DNA of 64,000 nt from VKMB-3413 sp041027365 (lineage in GTDB: Bacteria; Pseudomonadota; Alphaproteobacteria; Rhizobiales; Rhizobiaceae): contig NZ_JBFTEH010000014.1 in the NCBI RefSeq assembly GCF_041027365.1, forward strand, positions 1-64,000. The letters are read 5' to 3'. Each line of letters starts with the position of its first letter. Position 1 is the stretch's first letter. Shown here piece after piece: positions 1 to 8,532 of this stretch. Both the position numbers and the translations under genes were made by a program. The notes beneath the pieces are model-generated. The model was not told the DNA's origin. It saw nothing but the letters and a program-made list of their open reading frames with translations, and did not search any database.

Positions 1-62
1 TGCGCAACCTTCGTCGCCGCGTCACGCGGTCCTGCTGACTTCCTTGCCGATGTCTGTCCCAT
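1..62 (-). CDS. 5' end of an unidentified gene, cut by the window edge
   Basis: An ATG at 62 (minus strand) is preceded by AAGGAGGA (complement of 70-77) with a 7-nt spacer, which is close to an ideal ribosome binding site. The frame stays open to the edge and gives only about 20 basic residues starting MGQTSARKSAG. It lies downstream of phoB on the same strand. This is too little to name a product; the ribosome site is the main support. Confidence 0.6.
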   Translation of the reverse strand, partial: MGQTSARKSAGPRDAATKVA

Positions 63-202
63 GGCTCGATCCTCCTTCCCAAAATTAGCATGGAAAGAAG
101 CTTAAGAGGACAGACGGTATCGTCTCGGCCCAAAGCAGACATTGCCATTCAGCAAGTCGCATGGCCGCGAGGATAGCGAGTTCGGTGCCTCCTTGCGCCC
201 CC

Positions 203-937
203 CTACCCCGCCGCTTCCTTCTGCTTCGCCACCACCGGCTTCGCCGTCGTGAACTGCTCGTCCAGCGCATAGCCGGCGCCGCGGACTGTGCGGATGGGGT
301 CGCGCTGGCGGCCGCGATTGATGGCCTTGCGCAGGCGCCCGACATGGACGTCGACGGTGCGCTCGTCGACATAAATGTCGCGGCCCCAGACGCCGTCGAG
401 GAGCTGCTCGCGCGAGAAGACGCGGCCGGGCGACTGCATGAAGAACTCCATCAGCCGGAACTCGGTCGGGCCGAGCTTGATCTCGCGGCCCGCCCGGCGC
501 ACGCGGTGCGTCTCGCGGTCGAGGTCGATGTCGCCGGCGGTGAGCAGCGTCGCGATCTTCTCGGGCTTGGCGCGCCGCAGCATCGCGCGGACGCGGGCGA
601 TCAGCTCCGGCGTCGAGAACGGCTTGACGACATAGTCGTCGGCGCCGACGGAGAGGCCGCGCACGCGCTCGGATTCCTCGCCGCGCGCCGTCAGCATGAT
701 GATCGGCAGCCGCTCGGTCTCCGGCCGCTGGCGCAGGCGCCGGCAGAGCTCGACGCCCGAGAGGCCGGGCAGCATCCAGTCGAGGATGAGGAGGTCCGGC
801 ACCTCTTCCTTCAGCCGCAGATCCGCCTCGTCGCCGCGGGCGATGACGTCGACGGTGAAGCCTTCGGCTTCGAGATTGTAGCGAAGGAGGACGCCGAGCG
901 CCTCCTCGTCCTCCACCACCGCGATACGTGCCGACAT
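203..937 (-). CDS. phoB: Phosphate regulon response regulator PhoB
   Basis: Cytoplasmic OmpR-family transcription factor of 244 aa that binds Pho boxes when phosphorylated under phosphate limitation. The receiver domain (about 3-118) has the acidic cluster EDE at 9-11, the phospho-acceptor D53 (LILDW), T83 and K105. A winged-helix DNA-binding domain follows (about 133-228) with the RTVDVHVGRLRKAI recognition region. It is the last gene of phoR-pstS-pstC-pstA-pstB-phoU-phoB, 13 bp after phoU. Length and motifs match PhoB, and the context with pst and PhoR excludes other OmpR-type regulators. Confidence 0.97.
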   Translation of the reverse strand: MSARIAVVEDEEALGVLLRYNLEAEGFTVDVIARGDEADLRLKEEVPDLLILDWMLPGLSGVELCRRLRQRPETERLPIIMLTARGEESERVRGLSVGADDYVVKPFSTPELIARVRAMLRRAKPEKIATLLTAGDIDLDRETHRVRRAGREIKLGPTEFRLMEFFMQSPGRVFSREQLLDGVWGRDIYVDERTVDVHVGRLRKAINRGRQRDPIRTVRGAGYALDEQFTTAKPVVAKQKEAAG

Positions 938-950
938 GGCCTGTCCGTCC

Positions 951-1694
951 TCAGCCCTCGAGGCCGGCGACGTGGTCGCCCGCCGCCGGCCGCTCGCCGA
1001 TCAAAGCGGTGTCGTCGCCCTTCGGGCGCTCCATGTCGAACTGCTCGCCGGTCTTGATGTAGTAGATCGTCTCGGCGATGTTGGTCGCGTGGTCGCCGAT
1101 CCGCTCGATGTTCTTGGCGCTGAACAGGAGATGCGTGCAGGCGGTGATGTTGCGCGGATCCTCCATCATGTAGGTCAGCAGCTCGCGGAAGATCGAGGTG
1201 TACATCGCGTCGATATTGGCGTCTTCCGAGCGCACCGCCTCGGCGCGCTTGATGTCGCGCGTGCCATAGGCGTCGAGCACGTCCTTCAGCTGCCCGAGGG
1301 CGAGGTCCGACAGGTGCTCGATGCCGCGCACCAGCTGGATCGGCTGCGAGTGGTCGTGCACCGCGATGACGCGCTTGGCGATGTTCTTGGCGAGGTCGCC
1401 GATCCGCTCCAGGTCGTTGGAAATGCGGATCGCGCCGACGATCTCGCGCAGGTCCTGCGCCAGCGGCTGGCGCTTGGCGATGGTCATCACCGCGCGCTCG
1501 TCGAGCTCGCGCTGGGCGGCGTCGAGCAGGATGTCGTCGGCGACGACGGTCTGCGCCAGCGACCAGTCGCTGCGCATCATCGCGGTCACCGACTGCTCGA
1601 CCATGCGCTCGGCCTGGCCGCCCATCTCGGAGATGCGGCGCTCGATATATCTCAGTTCGTCGTCATAGGACGAGACGATGTGGTCCGAAACCAT
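951..1694 (-). CDS. phoU: Phosphate signalling accessory protein PhoU
   Basis: Cytoplasmic all-helical protein of 247 aa built from two PhoU repeats, each a three-helix bundle carrying an acidic metal-binding motif (ERIGDLAKNI near 115, ERIGDHATNI near 205). In this family PhoU links the Pst transporter to PhoR and keeps the Pho regulon off when phosphate is plentiful. It sits between pstB (29 bp upstream in the operon) and phoB (13 bp downstream). The start MVSDHIVSSYDDEL is typical of alphaproteobacterial PhoU. Nothing looks broken. Confidence 0.96.
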   Translation of the reverse strand: MVSDHIVSSYDDELRYIERRISEMGGQAERMVEQSVTAMMRSDWSLAQTVVADDILLDAAQRELDERAVMTIAKRQPLAQDLREIVGAIRISNDLERIGDLAKNIAKRVIAVHDHSQPIQLVRGIEHLSDLALGQLKDVLDAYGTRDIKRAEAVRSEDANIDAMYTSIFRELLTYMMEDPRNITACTHLLFSAKNIERIGDHATNIAETIYYIKTGEQFDMERPKGDDTALIGERPAAGDHVAGLEG

Positions 1695-1723
1695 GCTCGG
1701 TCAGCTCCTTCAGCGTTCGCGGA

Positions 1724-2557
1724 TCAGCCGAAGCGGCCGGTGATGTATTCTTCGGTCTTCGGGTTGCTGGGCGCGGTGAAGATCTTGTTGGTCTCGTCGA
1801 ACTCCATCAGCTCCCCGAGGAACATGAAGGCGGTCAGGTCCGAGACGCGGGCCGCCTGCTGCATGTTGTGGGTGACGATGGCGATCGTGTACTCTTCCTT
1901 CAGCTCGTCGATCAGCTCCTCGATCTTCGCCGTGGAGATCGGGTCGAGCGCCGAGCACGGCTCGTCGAGCAGGATCACCTCGGGCCGCACGGCGACGGTG
2001 CGGGCGATGCACAGGCGCTGCTGCTGGCCGCCGGACAGGCCGAGGCCGCTCATCGACAGCTTGTCCTTCACCTCGTCCCAGATCGCCGCGCGCCGCAGCG
2101 CGCGCTCGACGCGCTCGTCGAGGTCGGCCTTGCCGAGATTCTCGTAGAGCCGGATGCCGAAGGCGATGTTCTCGTAGATCGACATCGGGAACGGCGTCGG
2201 CTTCTGGAACACCATGCCGACGCGGGCGCGCAGGAGGTTGAGGTCCTGCGACCGGTCGAGGATGTTCTTGCCGTCCAGCAGGATCTCGCCCTCGGCCCGC
2301 TGCTTCGGATAGATCTCGTAGATGCGGTTGAACATCCGCAACAGCGTGGACTTGCCGCAGCCGGACGGGCCGATGAAGGCGGTCACCGCCTTCTCCGGAA
2401 CGGTCAGGCTGATGTTCTTCAGCGCCTTGAACTTGTCGTAGAAGAAGGAGACGTCCTTCAGCTCGATCTTCTTCTGCGCCAGGTTGGCCGGCGCCTTGCC
2501 GTTGCGGTCCAGGGTCGCTCTGGAGATGCCCTGCGGTGCCAGCGACTGGTCGGTCAT
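1724..2557 (-). CDS. pstB: Phosphate ABC transporter ATP-binding protein PstB
   Basis: ATPase of 277 aa that powers phosphate import through PstC/PstA. Walker A is GPSGCGKST at 63-71, the ABC signature LSGGQQQR at 174-181 and Walker B VILLDEP at 194-200. The CSALDP after Walker B and KPTPFPMSIYEN after the Q-loop are PstB hallmarks. Its ATG overlaps the pstA stop by 4 bp (ATGA), so translation is probably coupled. The N-terminal 30 residues before the ABC fold are slightly longer than in the E. coli protein. Confidence 0.97.
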   Translation of the reverse strand: MTDQSLAPQGISRATLDRNGKAPANLAQKKIELKDVSFFYDKFKALKNISLTVPEKAVTAFIGPSGCGKSTLLRMFNRIYEIYPKQRAEGEILLDGKNILDRSQDLNLLRARVGMVFQKPTPFPMSIYENIAFGIRLYENLGKADLDERVERALRRAAIWDEVKDKLSMSGLGLSGGQQQRLCIARTVAVRPEVILLDEPCSALDPISTAKIEELIDELKEEYTIAIVTHNMQQAARVSDLTAFMFLGELMEFDETNKIFTAPSNPKTEEYITGRFG

Positions 2558-3393
2558 CTGTCCTCCTTGGTCGCGGTCAGGAGCCGCGCCACGATGCTGA
2601 GTGTCAAGACGGCGAGCGTGGTGATCAGGGCGCCCGCCCAGGCCAGGCTCTGCCAGCTGTCATAGGGGCTGAGGGCGAACTGGAAGATCGTCACCGGCAG
2701 GCTCGCCATCGGTGCGTTGAGGTCGAGGCTCCAGAACTGGTTGTTCAGGGCCGTGAACAGGAGCGGCGCGGTCTCGCCGGAGATGCGGGCGACGGCGAGC
2801 AGCACGCCGGTGATCATGCCGGCGCTCGCCGCCTTGTAGGCGACCGAGCGGATGACGATCCAGCGCGGCGCGCCGACCGCCGTTCCCGCCTCGCGCAGCG
2901 CATCCGGCACGAGGAGCAGCATGTCCTCGGTGGTGCGCACGATGACGGGCAGGACGATGATCGCCAGCGCCATGGCTCCGGCGATCGCGGAGAAATGACC
3001 CATCGTGCGCACCATCAGCTCGTAGATGAACAGGCCGACGATGATCGAGGGCGCCGACAGGAGGATGTCGTTGATGAAGCGGATCACGTTGGTGATCTTA
3101 TCGTGGCGGCCGTATTCCGCCATGTAGGTGCCGGCGAGGATGCCGATCGGCGTGCCGACGAGGACCGCGACGAAGGTCATGATCAGGCTGCCGACGATCG
3201 GGTTCAACAGCCCGCCGGTCTCGCCCGGCGGCGGCGTCATCTCGGAGAAGACGGCCCAGTTGATGCCGCTGATCCCCTCGTAGATCAGGTCGATGAGGAT
3301 CAGCGCCAGCCACATCAGCCCGAAGGCCGCCGCGACGAGGCACAGCCCCATCATCACGTTGTTCTTGGCCTTGCGGGCCGCATGGGACGCCAT
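2554..3393 (-). CDS. pstA: Phosphate ABC transporter permease PstA
   Basis: Inner-membrane permease of 279 aa with about six membrane segments and the EAGTAVGAPRWIVIRSV coupling (EAA-type) loop near 167-183 that contacts PstB. It forms the channel with PstC. It ends inside the pstB start (4-bp overlap) and begins 2 bp after the pstC stop, so pstC-pstA-pstB is a tightly coupled unit. PstA and PstC are told apart by order (PstC precedes) and by the PstA-like N-terminus. Confidence 0.95.
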   Translation of the reverse strand: MASHAARKAKNNVMMGLCLVAAAFGLMWLALILIDLIYEGISGINWAVFSEMTPPPGETGGLLNPIVGSLIMTFVAVLVGTPIGILAGTYMAEYGRHDKITNVIRFINDILLSAPSIIVGLFIYELMVRTMGHFSAIAGAMALAIIVLPVIVRTTEDMLLLVPDALREAGTAVGAPRWIVIRSVAYKAASAGMITGVLLAVARISGETAPLLFTALNNQFWSLDLNAPMASLPVTIFQFALSPYDSWQSLAWAGALITTLAVLTLSIVARLLTATKEDR

Positions 3394-3395
3394 GA

Positions 3396-4388
3396 TTATT
3401 CTCCCGCCCGGCGCTTCATCTGCGCGAGCATGACACGCGCGATGGCGAGCACGATGAAGGTGATGACGAAGAGGACGAGGCCGAGCGCGAACAGCGACGA
3501 GGTGTAGAGGTCGCCGGTTGCCTCGGTGAATTCGTTGGCGATTGAGGCCGAGATGGTCGTGCCCGGCGCCAGCAGCGACGGCGTGATGCGATGCGCGTTG
3601 CCGATGACGAAGGTGACCGCCATCGTCTCGCCGAGCGCCCGGCCGAGCGCCAGCATCACCCCGCCGAGCACCGCGACGCGGGTGTAGGGCAGCACGATCT
3701 TGCGGGTCACCTCCCAGGTCGTCATGCCGAGCCCGTAGGCCGATTCCTTCAGGACCGGCGGCACGGTCGTGAAGACGTCGCGCGCGATCGAGGAGATGAA
3801 GGGCAGCACCATGATCGCCAGGATCAGACCCGAGGTCAGGACGCCGATGCCGTAGGGCGGTCCGGCGAACAGCGACGACAGCCCGGGGACGTAGTGGAAG
3901 GTGTCGATCAGGAAGGGCTGCAGCGTGTGCTGCAGGAACGGGGCGAAGACGAAGAGGCCCCAGATGCCGTAGATGATCGAGGGGATGCCGGCGAGCAGCT
4001 CGACGGCGATGCCGATCGGGCGCCGCAGCGGCCGCGGGCAGGATTCGGTGAGGAAGATCGCGATGCCGAGGCCCACCGGCACGGCGATGATCATCGCGAT
4101 GAGGGAGGTCACGACGGTGCCGTAGATCGGCGCCAGGGCGCCGAACTTCTCGGTCACCGGGTTCCAGGTGCTCGTGGTGAGGAAGCCGAGCCCGAACGTC
4201 TCGAAGGCGAGCCAGGCGCCCGCGATCAGCGAGACCGCGACGCCGGCGAGCACGACGAGCACGATGATGGCCGCGCCGCGGGTGACGTTCCTGAAGATGG
4301 TGTCGCTGGTCGAGAACCGCTTGACCGCCTTGGCGCGGGAATGGGCGGATTGGCGGCCGGTCGTATCACCCTCGGCAAGGCTGACCAT
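3396..4388 (-). CDS. pstC: Phosphate ABC transporter permease PstC
   Basis: Inner-membrane permease of 330 aa with about six membrane segments (first at roughly 45-67) and the coupling loop ESAYGLGMTTWEVTRKIVLP in the second half. I place the start at ATG 4388 because GGAGAGG (complement of 4395-4401) lies 6 nt before it; a TTG at 4403 in the same frame would overlap that ribosome site. It follows pstS by about 110 bp, a gap that holds a perfect hairpin, and precedes pstA by 2 bp. Confidence 0.95.
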   Translation of the reverse strand: MVSLAEGDTTGRQSAHSRAKAVKRFSTSDTIFRNVTRGAAIIVLVVLAGVAVSLIAGAWLAFETFGLGFLTTSTWNPVTEKFGALAPIYGTVVTSLIAMIIAVPVGLGIAIFLTESCPRPLRRPIGIAVELLAGIPSIIYGIWGLFVFAPFLQHTLQPFLIDTFHYVPGLSSLFAGPPYGIGVLTSGLILAIMVLPFISSIARDVFTTVPPVLKESAYGLGMTTWEVTRKIVLPYTRVAVLGGVMLALGRALGETMAVTFVIGNAHRITPSLLAPGTTISASIANEFTEATGDLYTSSLFALGLVLFVITFIVLAIARVMLAQMKRRAGE

Positions 4389-4443
4389 GAGATACCTCTC
4401 CAAAAGCCGGCGGCGCGAGACCGACCGGCGTCGAATTCAGCGA

Positions 4444-4480
4444 TCGAGGCCGGGCGGCCAACAGAGCCGCCCGGCCTCGA
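4444..4480 (-). promoter_or_regulatory. Perfect 15-bp hairpin between pstS and pstC
   Basis: Arms TCGAGGCCGGGCGGC (4444-4458) and GCCGCCCGGCCTCGA (4466-4480) are exact reverse complements around a 7-nt loop. It begins about 20 nt after the pstS stop and has no T-run. It therefore looks like a partial terminator or a 3' mRNA stabiliser that lets the binding protein be made in excess over PstCAB, a common arrangement in ABC operons. The function is inferred. Confidence 0.8.
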
Positions 4481-4500
4481 CGATTACTGCGATGCGGGCA

Positions 4501-5556
4501 TTACGACTTCGGCTGGTAGACCGGCTTGCCGTCGGCCTGCACCTGCTTCCACTCGTCCTTGATCTTCGCCACGACGCTGTCCGGCATCGGGATGTAGTCG
4601 AGGCTCTGAGCCATCTTGTCGCCGTTGGCATAGGCCCAGTCGAAGAACTTCAGCGCCTCGGCGGCGTCCTGCGGGTTCTTTGGGTCCTTGTGGATCAGGA
4701 TGAAGGTGGCGGCGGTCATCGGCCAGGTCTTGGCGCCCGGCTGGTTGGCGAGGATCACGCCGAAGCCCGGCTGGCTCGACCAGTCCGCGCCCTCGGCGGC
4801 GGCCGCGAAGGCATCGCTCTTCGGCGCGACCTTCTTGCCGTCCTTGTTCATCATGTCGGCGTAGGTCATCTTGTTCTGCAGCGCGTAGGCATACTCGACG
4901 TAACCGATCGAGTTGGCCGTCTGGCCGACATTGGCGGCGACGCCCTCATTGCCCTTGGCGCCGATGCCGACCGGCCACTCGACGGAGGTGTTCACGCCGA
5001 CCTTGTCCTTCCACTCGGGAGAGACCTGGGCGAGGTAGTAGGTGAAGTTGAAGGTCGTGCCGGAGCCGTCCGAGCGGTGCACGACGGCGATGGCGGCGTC
5101 GGGCAGCTTGACCTTCGGGTTCAGCTTCTTGATCGCCTCGTCGTTCCACTGGGTGATCTCACCCATGAAGATCTTGGCGAGGGTCTGGCCGTCGAGGACG
5201 AGTTCGCCCGGCTTCATGCCCTTGACGTTGACGACCGGAACGATGCCGCCCATCACGGTCGGGAACTGGACGAGGTTGTTCTTCTGCAGCTCGTCGCCGC
5301 CGAGCGGCTTGTCCGAGGCGCCGAAGGTGACGGTGCGCGACTCGATCTGCTTGATGCCGCCGCCGGAGCCGATCGACTGGTAGTTCAGGCCCGTGCCGGT
5401 CTTCTTCTTGTAGGCGTCTGCCCACTTGGCGTAGATCGGGTACGGGAAGGTCGCACCAGCGCCGGAGATGTCGGCCGCCGAAGCGTAGGACACCGTCGAC
5501 AGCGCGATCGCGCCGGCCAGGGCCGCCTTGGTGGTGAGTTTCAGAAGAGTGGTCAT
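4501..5556 (-). CDS. pstS: Periplasmic phosphate-binding protein PstS
   Basis: Secreted binding protein of 351 aa that captures inorganic phosphate and delivers it to PstCAB. A Sec signal peptide covers 1-27 with cleavage after YASA. The mature start DISGAGATFPYPIYAKW and the internal segments YQSIGSGGGIKQI and VHRSDGSGTTFNFTYYL are the phosphate-contacting loops of PstS. It is the first pst gene; about 420 bp separate it from phoR upstream, including a Pho-box-like site. It lacks a lipobox, so it should be a soluble periplasmic protein. Confidence 0.97.
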   Translation of the reverse strand: MTTLLKLTTKAALAGAIALSTVSYASAADISGAGATFPYPIYAKWADAYKKKTGTGLNYQSIGSGGGIKQIESRTVTFGASDKPLGGDELQKNNLVQFPTVMGGIVPVVNVKGMKPGELVLDGQTLAKIFMGEITQWNDEAIKKLNPKVKLPDAAIAVVHRSDGSGTTFNFTYYLAQVSPEWKDKVGVNTSVEWPVGIGAKGNEGVAANVGQTANSIGYVEYAYALQNKMTYADMMNKDGKKVAPKSDAFAAAAEGADWSSQPGFGVILANQPGAKTWPMTAATFILIHKDPKNPQDAAEALKFFDWAYANGDKMAQSLDYIPMPDSVVAKIKDEWKQVQADGKPVYQPKS

Positions 5557-5717
5557 TCAAGCCTCGCTGTTTGCGATTTTCTGGCAAACGACGCGGGCTT
5601 GCCCCGCGCCGATGGCGCGACTCCTAGGGGAGCTGTGTGACAGCCGGATGAAGCTTTTCGCGCCTTTTTCCGCTGCGGTTCCGGTCGATTTTCCTCACAG
5701 GCACAGTCTTGCCAGAT

Positions 5718-5740
5718 CGCGGACGAAAAAATCGTCCGCG
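5718..5740 (-). promoter_or_regulatory. Inverted repeat in the pstS leader
   Basis: CGCGGACGA (5718-5726) and TCGTCCGCG (5732-5740) are perfect 9-bp arms around AAAAA (TTTTT on the minus strand). It lies about 160 nt before the pstS start and 210 nt after the Pho-box-like site, so it would be in the 5' leader of the pst mRNA. The rest of 5557-5948 shows no convincing gene; a 118-codon frame there has composition and sequence unlike a protein. Confidence 0.6.
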
Positions 5741-5948
5741 GCAAAGACGAAGCCGATGGTCGCACTTTCCCTTTTACCCGGCCGGTCCGATCCAGCCCGC
5801 CGACGCTTCTGCCGATCGCCGCAGAACTACTGTCCTGGCCCGCCCGCGAAGCCCGTCTCGATCCGGCAATACTTGCCGACCGCAGGCTGCCGTCGCGATT
5901 GGACGGCACGAACCACGGCGCCGACCGCGTGTCGGCGGCCGCATCTTT

Positions 5949-5977
5949 ATGACATCAGCGTATCGCTTTTATGACAG
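5949..5977 (-). promoter_or_regulatory. Pho-box-like PhoB binding site upstream of pstS
   Basis: Read on the minus strand there are three 11-bp units: CTGTCATAAAA, a degenerate GCGATACGCTG, then ATGTCATAAAG. The outer two match the PhoB half-site CTGTCAT followed by an A-rich 4-mer, at the 11-bp spacing PhoB uses. The middle unit is weak. The site starts 2 nt after the phoR stop and is about 390 bp upstream of pstS. A TAAAGAT just downstream could serve as a -10. It implies phosphate control of pstSCAB-phoUB. Confidence 0.7.
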
Positions 5978-5978
5978 T

Positions 5979-7277
5979 CTAAGTAGCTGACATAACTGGC
6001 ATTTCCGTCAAGGCCGGAATCGCGGGGAAGCGTGCGGTGAAGGTCGAGCCCTTGCCGATCTCGGATTCCACCAGAAGCCGGCTGCGATGGCGCAGCAGAA
6101 TGTTGCGCACGATCGAGAGCCCCAGCCCGGTTCCCTGCTTGGCGCGGGAGTTGCCGACGCTGACCCGGTAGAAGCGCTCGGTCAGTCGCGGCACGTGCTC
6201 CGGCGGAATGCCCGGTCCGTAATCGCGCACCGACACGTCGACGACGGGCTCGCCCCGTTCGACGACGCGTGCGACCGACAGCTCCACCGCGGGGCTGCCC
6301 TCGCCGTATTTGCAGGCATTCTCGACGAGATTGGCGAAGACCTGGATCAGTTCGTCCTCGTCGCCGACGATCAGCACCTGTTCCTCGCCGGCGCAGAAGC
6401 GAACCTCCATGCCGAGGTCGGCGGCGAGCGGCGCCATCTGCGTCTGGACCTTCTTCAAGACGGAGACGAGATCGGCGCGGGCGCTCGGCGGCAGCTGCCG
6501 CTTCATCTCGATCCGCGACAGCGACAACAGGTCGTCGATCAGCCGCGACATGCGCTGCGCCTGCTCGCGCATGATGGCGAGGAAGCGTTCGCGCGCCGCC
6601 GGGTCGTTCTTCGCCGGCCCCTGCAGCGTCTCGATGAAGCCGGTCAGGGAGGCGAGCGGCGTGCGCAGCTCGTGGCTGGCATTGGCGACGAAGTCGGTCC
6701 GCATGCGCTCGACGCGGCGCTCGGCGGTGCGATCGTGGAAAAGCACGAGGAAGAAATGTGGGTCCTCGCCCTGATAGGGCGGGACCGGCAGGATCTCGAT
6801 CTGCCAGGTGCGCTCCACCGGCCGGCGTTCGTCGAGCGTCGCCTGGCCGGGCGCCATGTTCTTGATCGCCCCCTCGATCGCAGAGACGAGTTCGGGGGCC
6901 CGGAAGCGCAGGAGGAAGGAGTCGCCGAGCGCCATGTTGCCGAAGGCGACGAAGGAGGCCGGGTTGCGATAGCGCAGCAGCATGGCGCGGTCGAGGAGGA
7001 AGGCCGGCTCCTGCAGCGCCTCGACGATGGCCTTCATGCCGCGTCCCGGCCAGACGATCTGGCCGCGGGCCTCTTCGTCCCTCAGGCGATCCTGGGCGAC
7101 GCTCGCGCGGCTCGGCCAGTAGACCACGAGCATCAGGGCGACAAAGACCAGGAGACAGCCGAGGGCGGCCTGCGGAGCGCTCCAGGCGAGCGCGGCGAGG
7201 GACAGGGCCGCGACGGCCGTGATCCGCTTGGCGCGAAGCCGGCCGACCCGCAGAACGGTGATCTCATCTTCTGCCAT
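5979..7277 (-). CDS. phoR: Phosphate regulon sensor histidine kinase PhoR
   Basis: Inner-membrane histidine kinase of 432 aa that phosphorylates PhoB. Two membrane segments (about 18-34 and 36-54) with almost no periplasmic loop fit a kinase that reads the Pst/PhoU complex rather than an external ligand. A PAS-like region (about 85-190) is followed by the H-box with H202 (SHELRTPLASLTGF), N-box N320 (ENACKYG), and G-boxes DYGPGIP at 352-358 and GTGLGLS at 382-388. It precedes pstS on the same strand. All kinase motifs are intact. Confidence 0.95.
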   Translation of the reverse strand: MAEDEITVLRVGRLRAKRITAVAALSLAALAWSAPQAALGCLLVFVALMLVVYWPSRASVAQDRLRDEEARGQIVWPGRGMKAIVEALQEPAFLLDRAMLLRYRNPASFVAFGNMALGDSFLLRFRAPELVSAIEGAIKNMAPGQATLDERRPVERTWQIEILPVPPYQGEDPHFFLVLFHDRTAERRVERMRTDFVANASHELRTPLASLTGFIETLQGPAKNDPAARERFLAIMREQAQRMSRLIDDLLSLSRIEMKRQLPPSARADLVSVLKKVQTQMAPLAADLGMEVRFCAGEEQVLIVGDEDELIQVFANLVENACKYGEGSPAVELSVARVVERGEPVVDVSVRDYGPGIPPEHVPRLTERFYRVSVGNSRAKQGTGLGLSIVRNILLRHRSRLLVESEIGKGSTFTARFPAIPALTEMPVMSAT

Positions 7278-7390
7278 GCCGGTCCTGCTCGTTTCCTGCG
7301 CCTCGGCGACCGTGGCTGCGAATCGGTCCTTTCCGCCCTTCCCCCGCTTCTACAGGGTCAGTTTCCAATTTCCGTGACGTGATCCGGAAG

Positions 7391-7411
7391 GCCGGCGGCG
7401 AGACCGCCGGC
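7391..7411 (-). terminator. Hairpin just after the 371-aa gene
   Basis: GCCGGCGG (7391-7398) and CCGCCGGC (7404-7411) are perfect 8-bp arms with a 5-nt loop, 5 nt beyond the stop codon of the gene at 7417-8532. On the minus strand it is followed by CTTCC rather than a T-run, so termination would be weak or Rho-assisted. Confidence 0.5.
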
Positions 7412-7416
7412 GGCGA

Positions 7417-8532
7417 TCATCCGGCCGCCCGAATCCGGAAGTGGAAGACGGCGAGGTCGTGGGCGCCGTCGCCGGCGCCGGGGTCGATCGCCAGTTCCGC
7501 CCCCTCGCCGATCGAGGCCGGCAGATCCATCTGGACGAGGACCGGCTCCTCCTTGGCGGAGGTCGTGAAGCGCTGCTGGCCGCAGACGTTCTTGCCGCCG
7601 ATCAGGCAGCGCACGGTGAAGGTGCGCGGCTTTCCGTCGGGCGAGCCGACGGCGAGCTCGCCGGTCGCCTTGCGGCCGGCAAAGCGCGACAGGATGTCGG
7701 GGGCGAGGTTGAAGGTGACCTCGTTGGACCCGCTGGGCGGCGTCGAGACGAGGACCGCCTGCTTGCCGTCGATGACGGTCGGCTGCAGCATGCCGCCGTC
7801 GACGGCGGCATCGACGATCGCCGGACCGGAGAACACGTCGACCCAGTCGGACGCGGCGCCCGGCACGGTCTTGCGGCCGTTGTCGGCCGAACGGATCGCA
7901 TCCTCGACCGACATCTTCGGCGCCTCGGGCTTCGGCTTCTCGGCGGAAAACAGCGGCAGGACCAGCCAGACGGCCACCCCGAGGAGGAACAGAAGAAGCA
8001 GGACGATGACGGCCGGGACAATGTAGCTGCCGAAGCCACCGCGCGCCCCGCCTGCCTCGCTCCGGCGCCCGAGCAGGGCCCGGACCTTCGCCCGCCGATC
8101 GCCCGGCCCGGCCACCCGCTCTTCCGCCGACGACGATTCCGTCTGCGGATCGACCATCGACGGCATCCGGCCGCCGGCAGGACGCGCAGGCGCGCCGTCC
8201 GCCCCGAAGGCATCGACCGGATCGTCCACGCCGCCCGCCGCGAATGCACCCGGCGCTGCGGCGCCGGCCGAGGATCCGCCGTCCGGGGCGAAGCGCTCCG
8301 GCTGAACGCCTTCGCCGGCACCGCCCGCGGCATGATCGGCCTCGATGGCCTCGATCGCCGCGATCAGCTGCCGGCGATGCGCATCGGCCCCCTCGTCGCC
8401 CTCGCCCTTGTCCGCCTCCAGACGCAGCAGGGCGCGTTCCGCCGCCTCATAGACCCGCAGACGGAAATCCGGATCGGCGGCATTGCCCTTGTTCAGCGCG
8501 CGACGCAGGCTCGTTTCGATTGCGCTAGCCAA
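7417..8532 (-). CDS. Membrane-anchored protein of unknown function
   Basis: Predicted 371-aa protein that I do not recognise. Residues 1-65 are helical and charged, 66-168 are Gly/Ala/Pro/Asp-rich and probably disordered, a single membrane segment lies at about 170-194, and a C-terminal domain of about 170 residues with beta-type sequence and two Cys would lie outside the membrane. I chose TTG 8532 because GGAGAGGA (complement of 8542-8549) sits 9 nt before it; the open frame runs further upstream to 8706 without such a site. It lies upstream of phoR on the same strand and diverges from the GH15 gene. Confidence 0.8.
   Translation of the reverse strand: MASAIETSLRRALNKGNAADPDFRLRVYEAAERALLRLEADKGEGDEGADAHRRQLIAAIEAIEADHAAGGAGEGVQPERFAPDGGSSAGAAAPGAFAAGGVDDPVDAFGADGAPARPAGGRMPSMVDPQTESSSAEERVAGPGDRRAKVRALLGRRSEAGGARGGFGSYIVPAVIVLLLLFLLGVAVWLVLPLFSAEKPKPEAPKMSVEDAIRSADNGRKTVPGAASDWVDVFSGPAIVDAAVDGGMLQPTVIDGKQAVLVSTPPSGSNEVTFNLAPDILSRFAGRKATGELAVGSPDGKPRTFTVRCLIGGKNVCGQQRFTTSAKEEPVLVQMDLPASIGEGAELAIDPGAGDGAHDLAVFHFRIRAAG

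Noticed and set aside
5553..5909. 118-codon minus-strand frame in the pst leader
   Set aside because: Ser/Arg-rich with no protein-like pattern and it runs into the pstS start; treated as untranslated leader.
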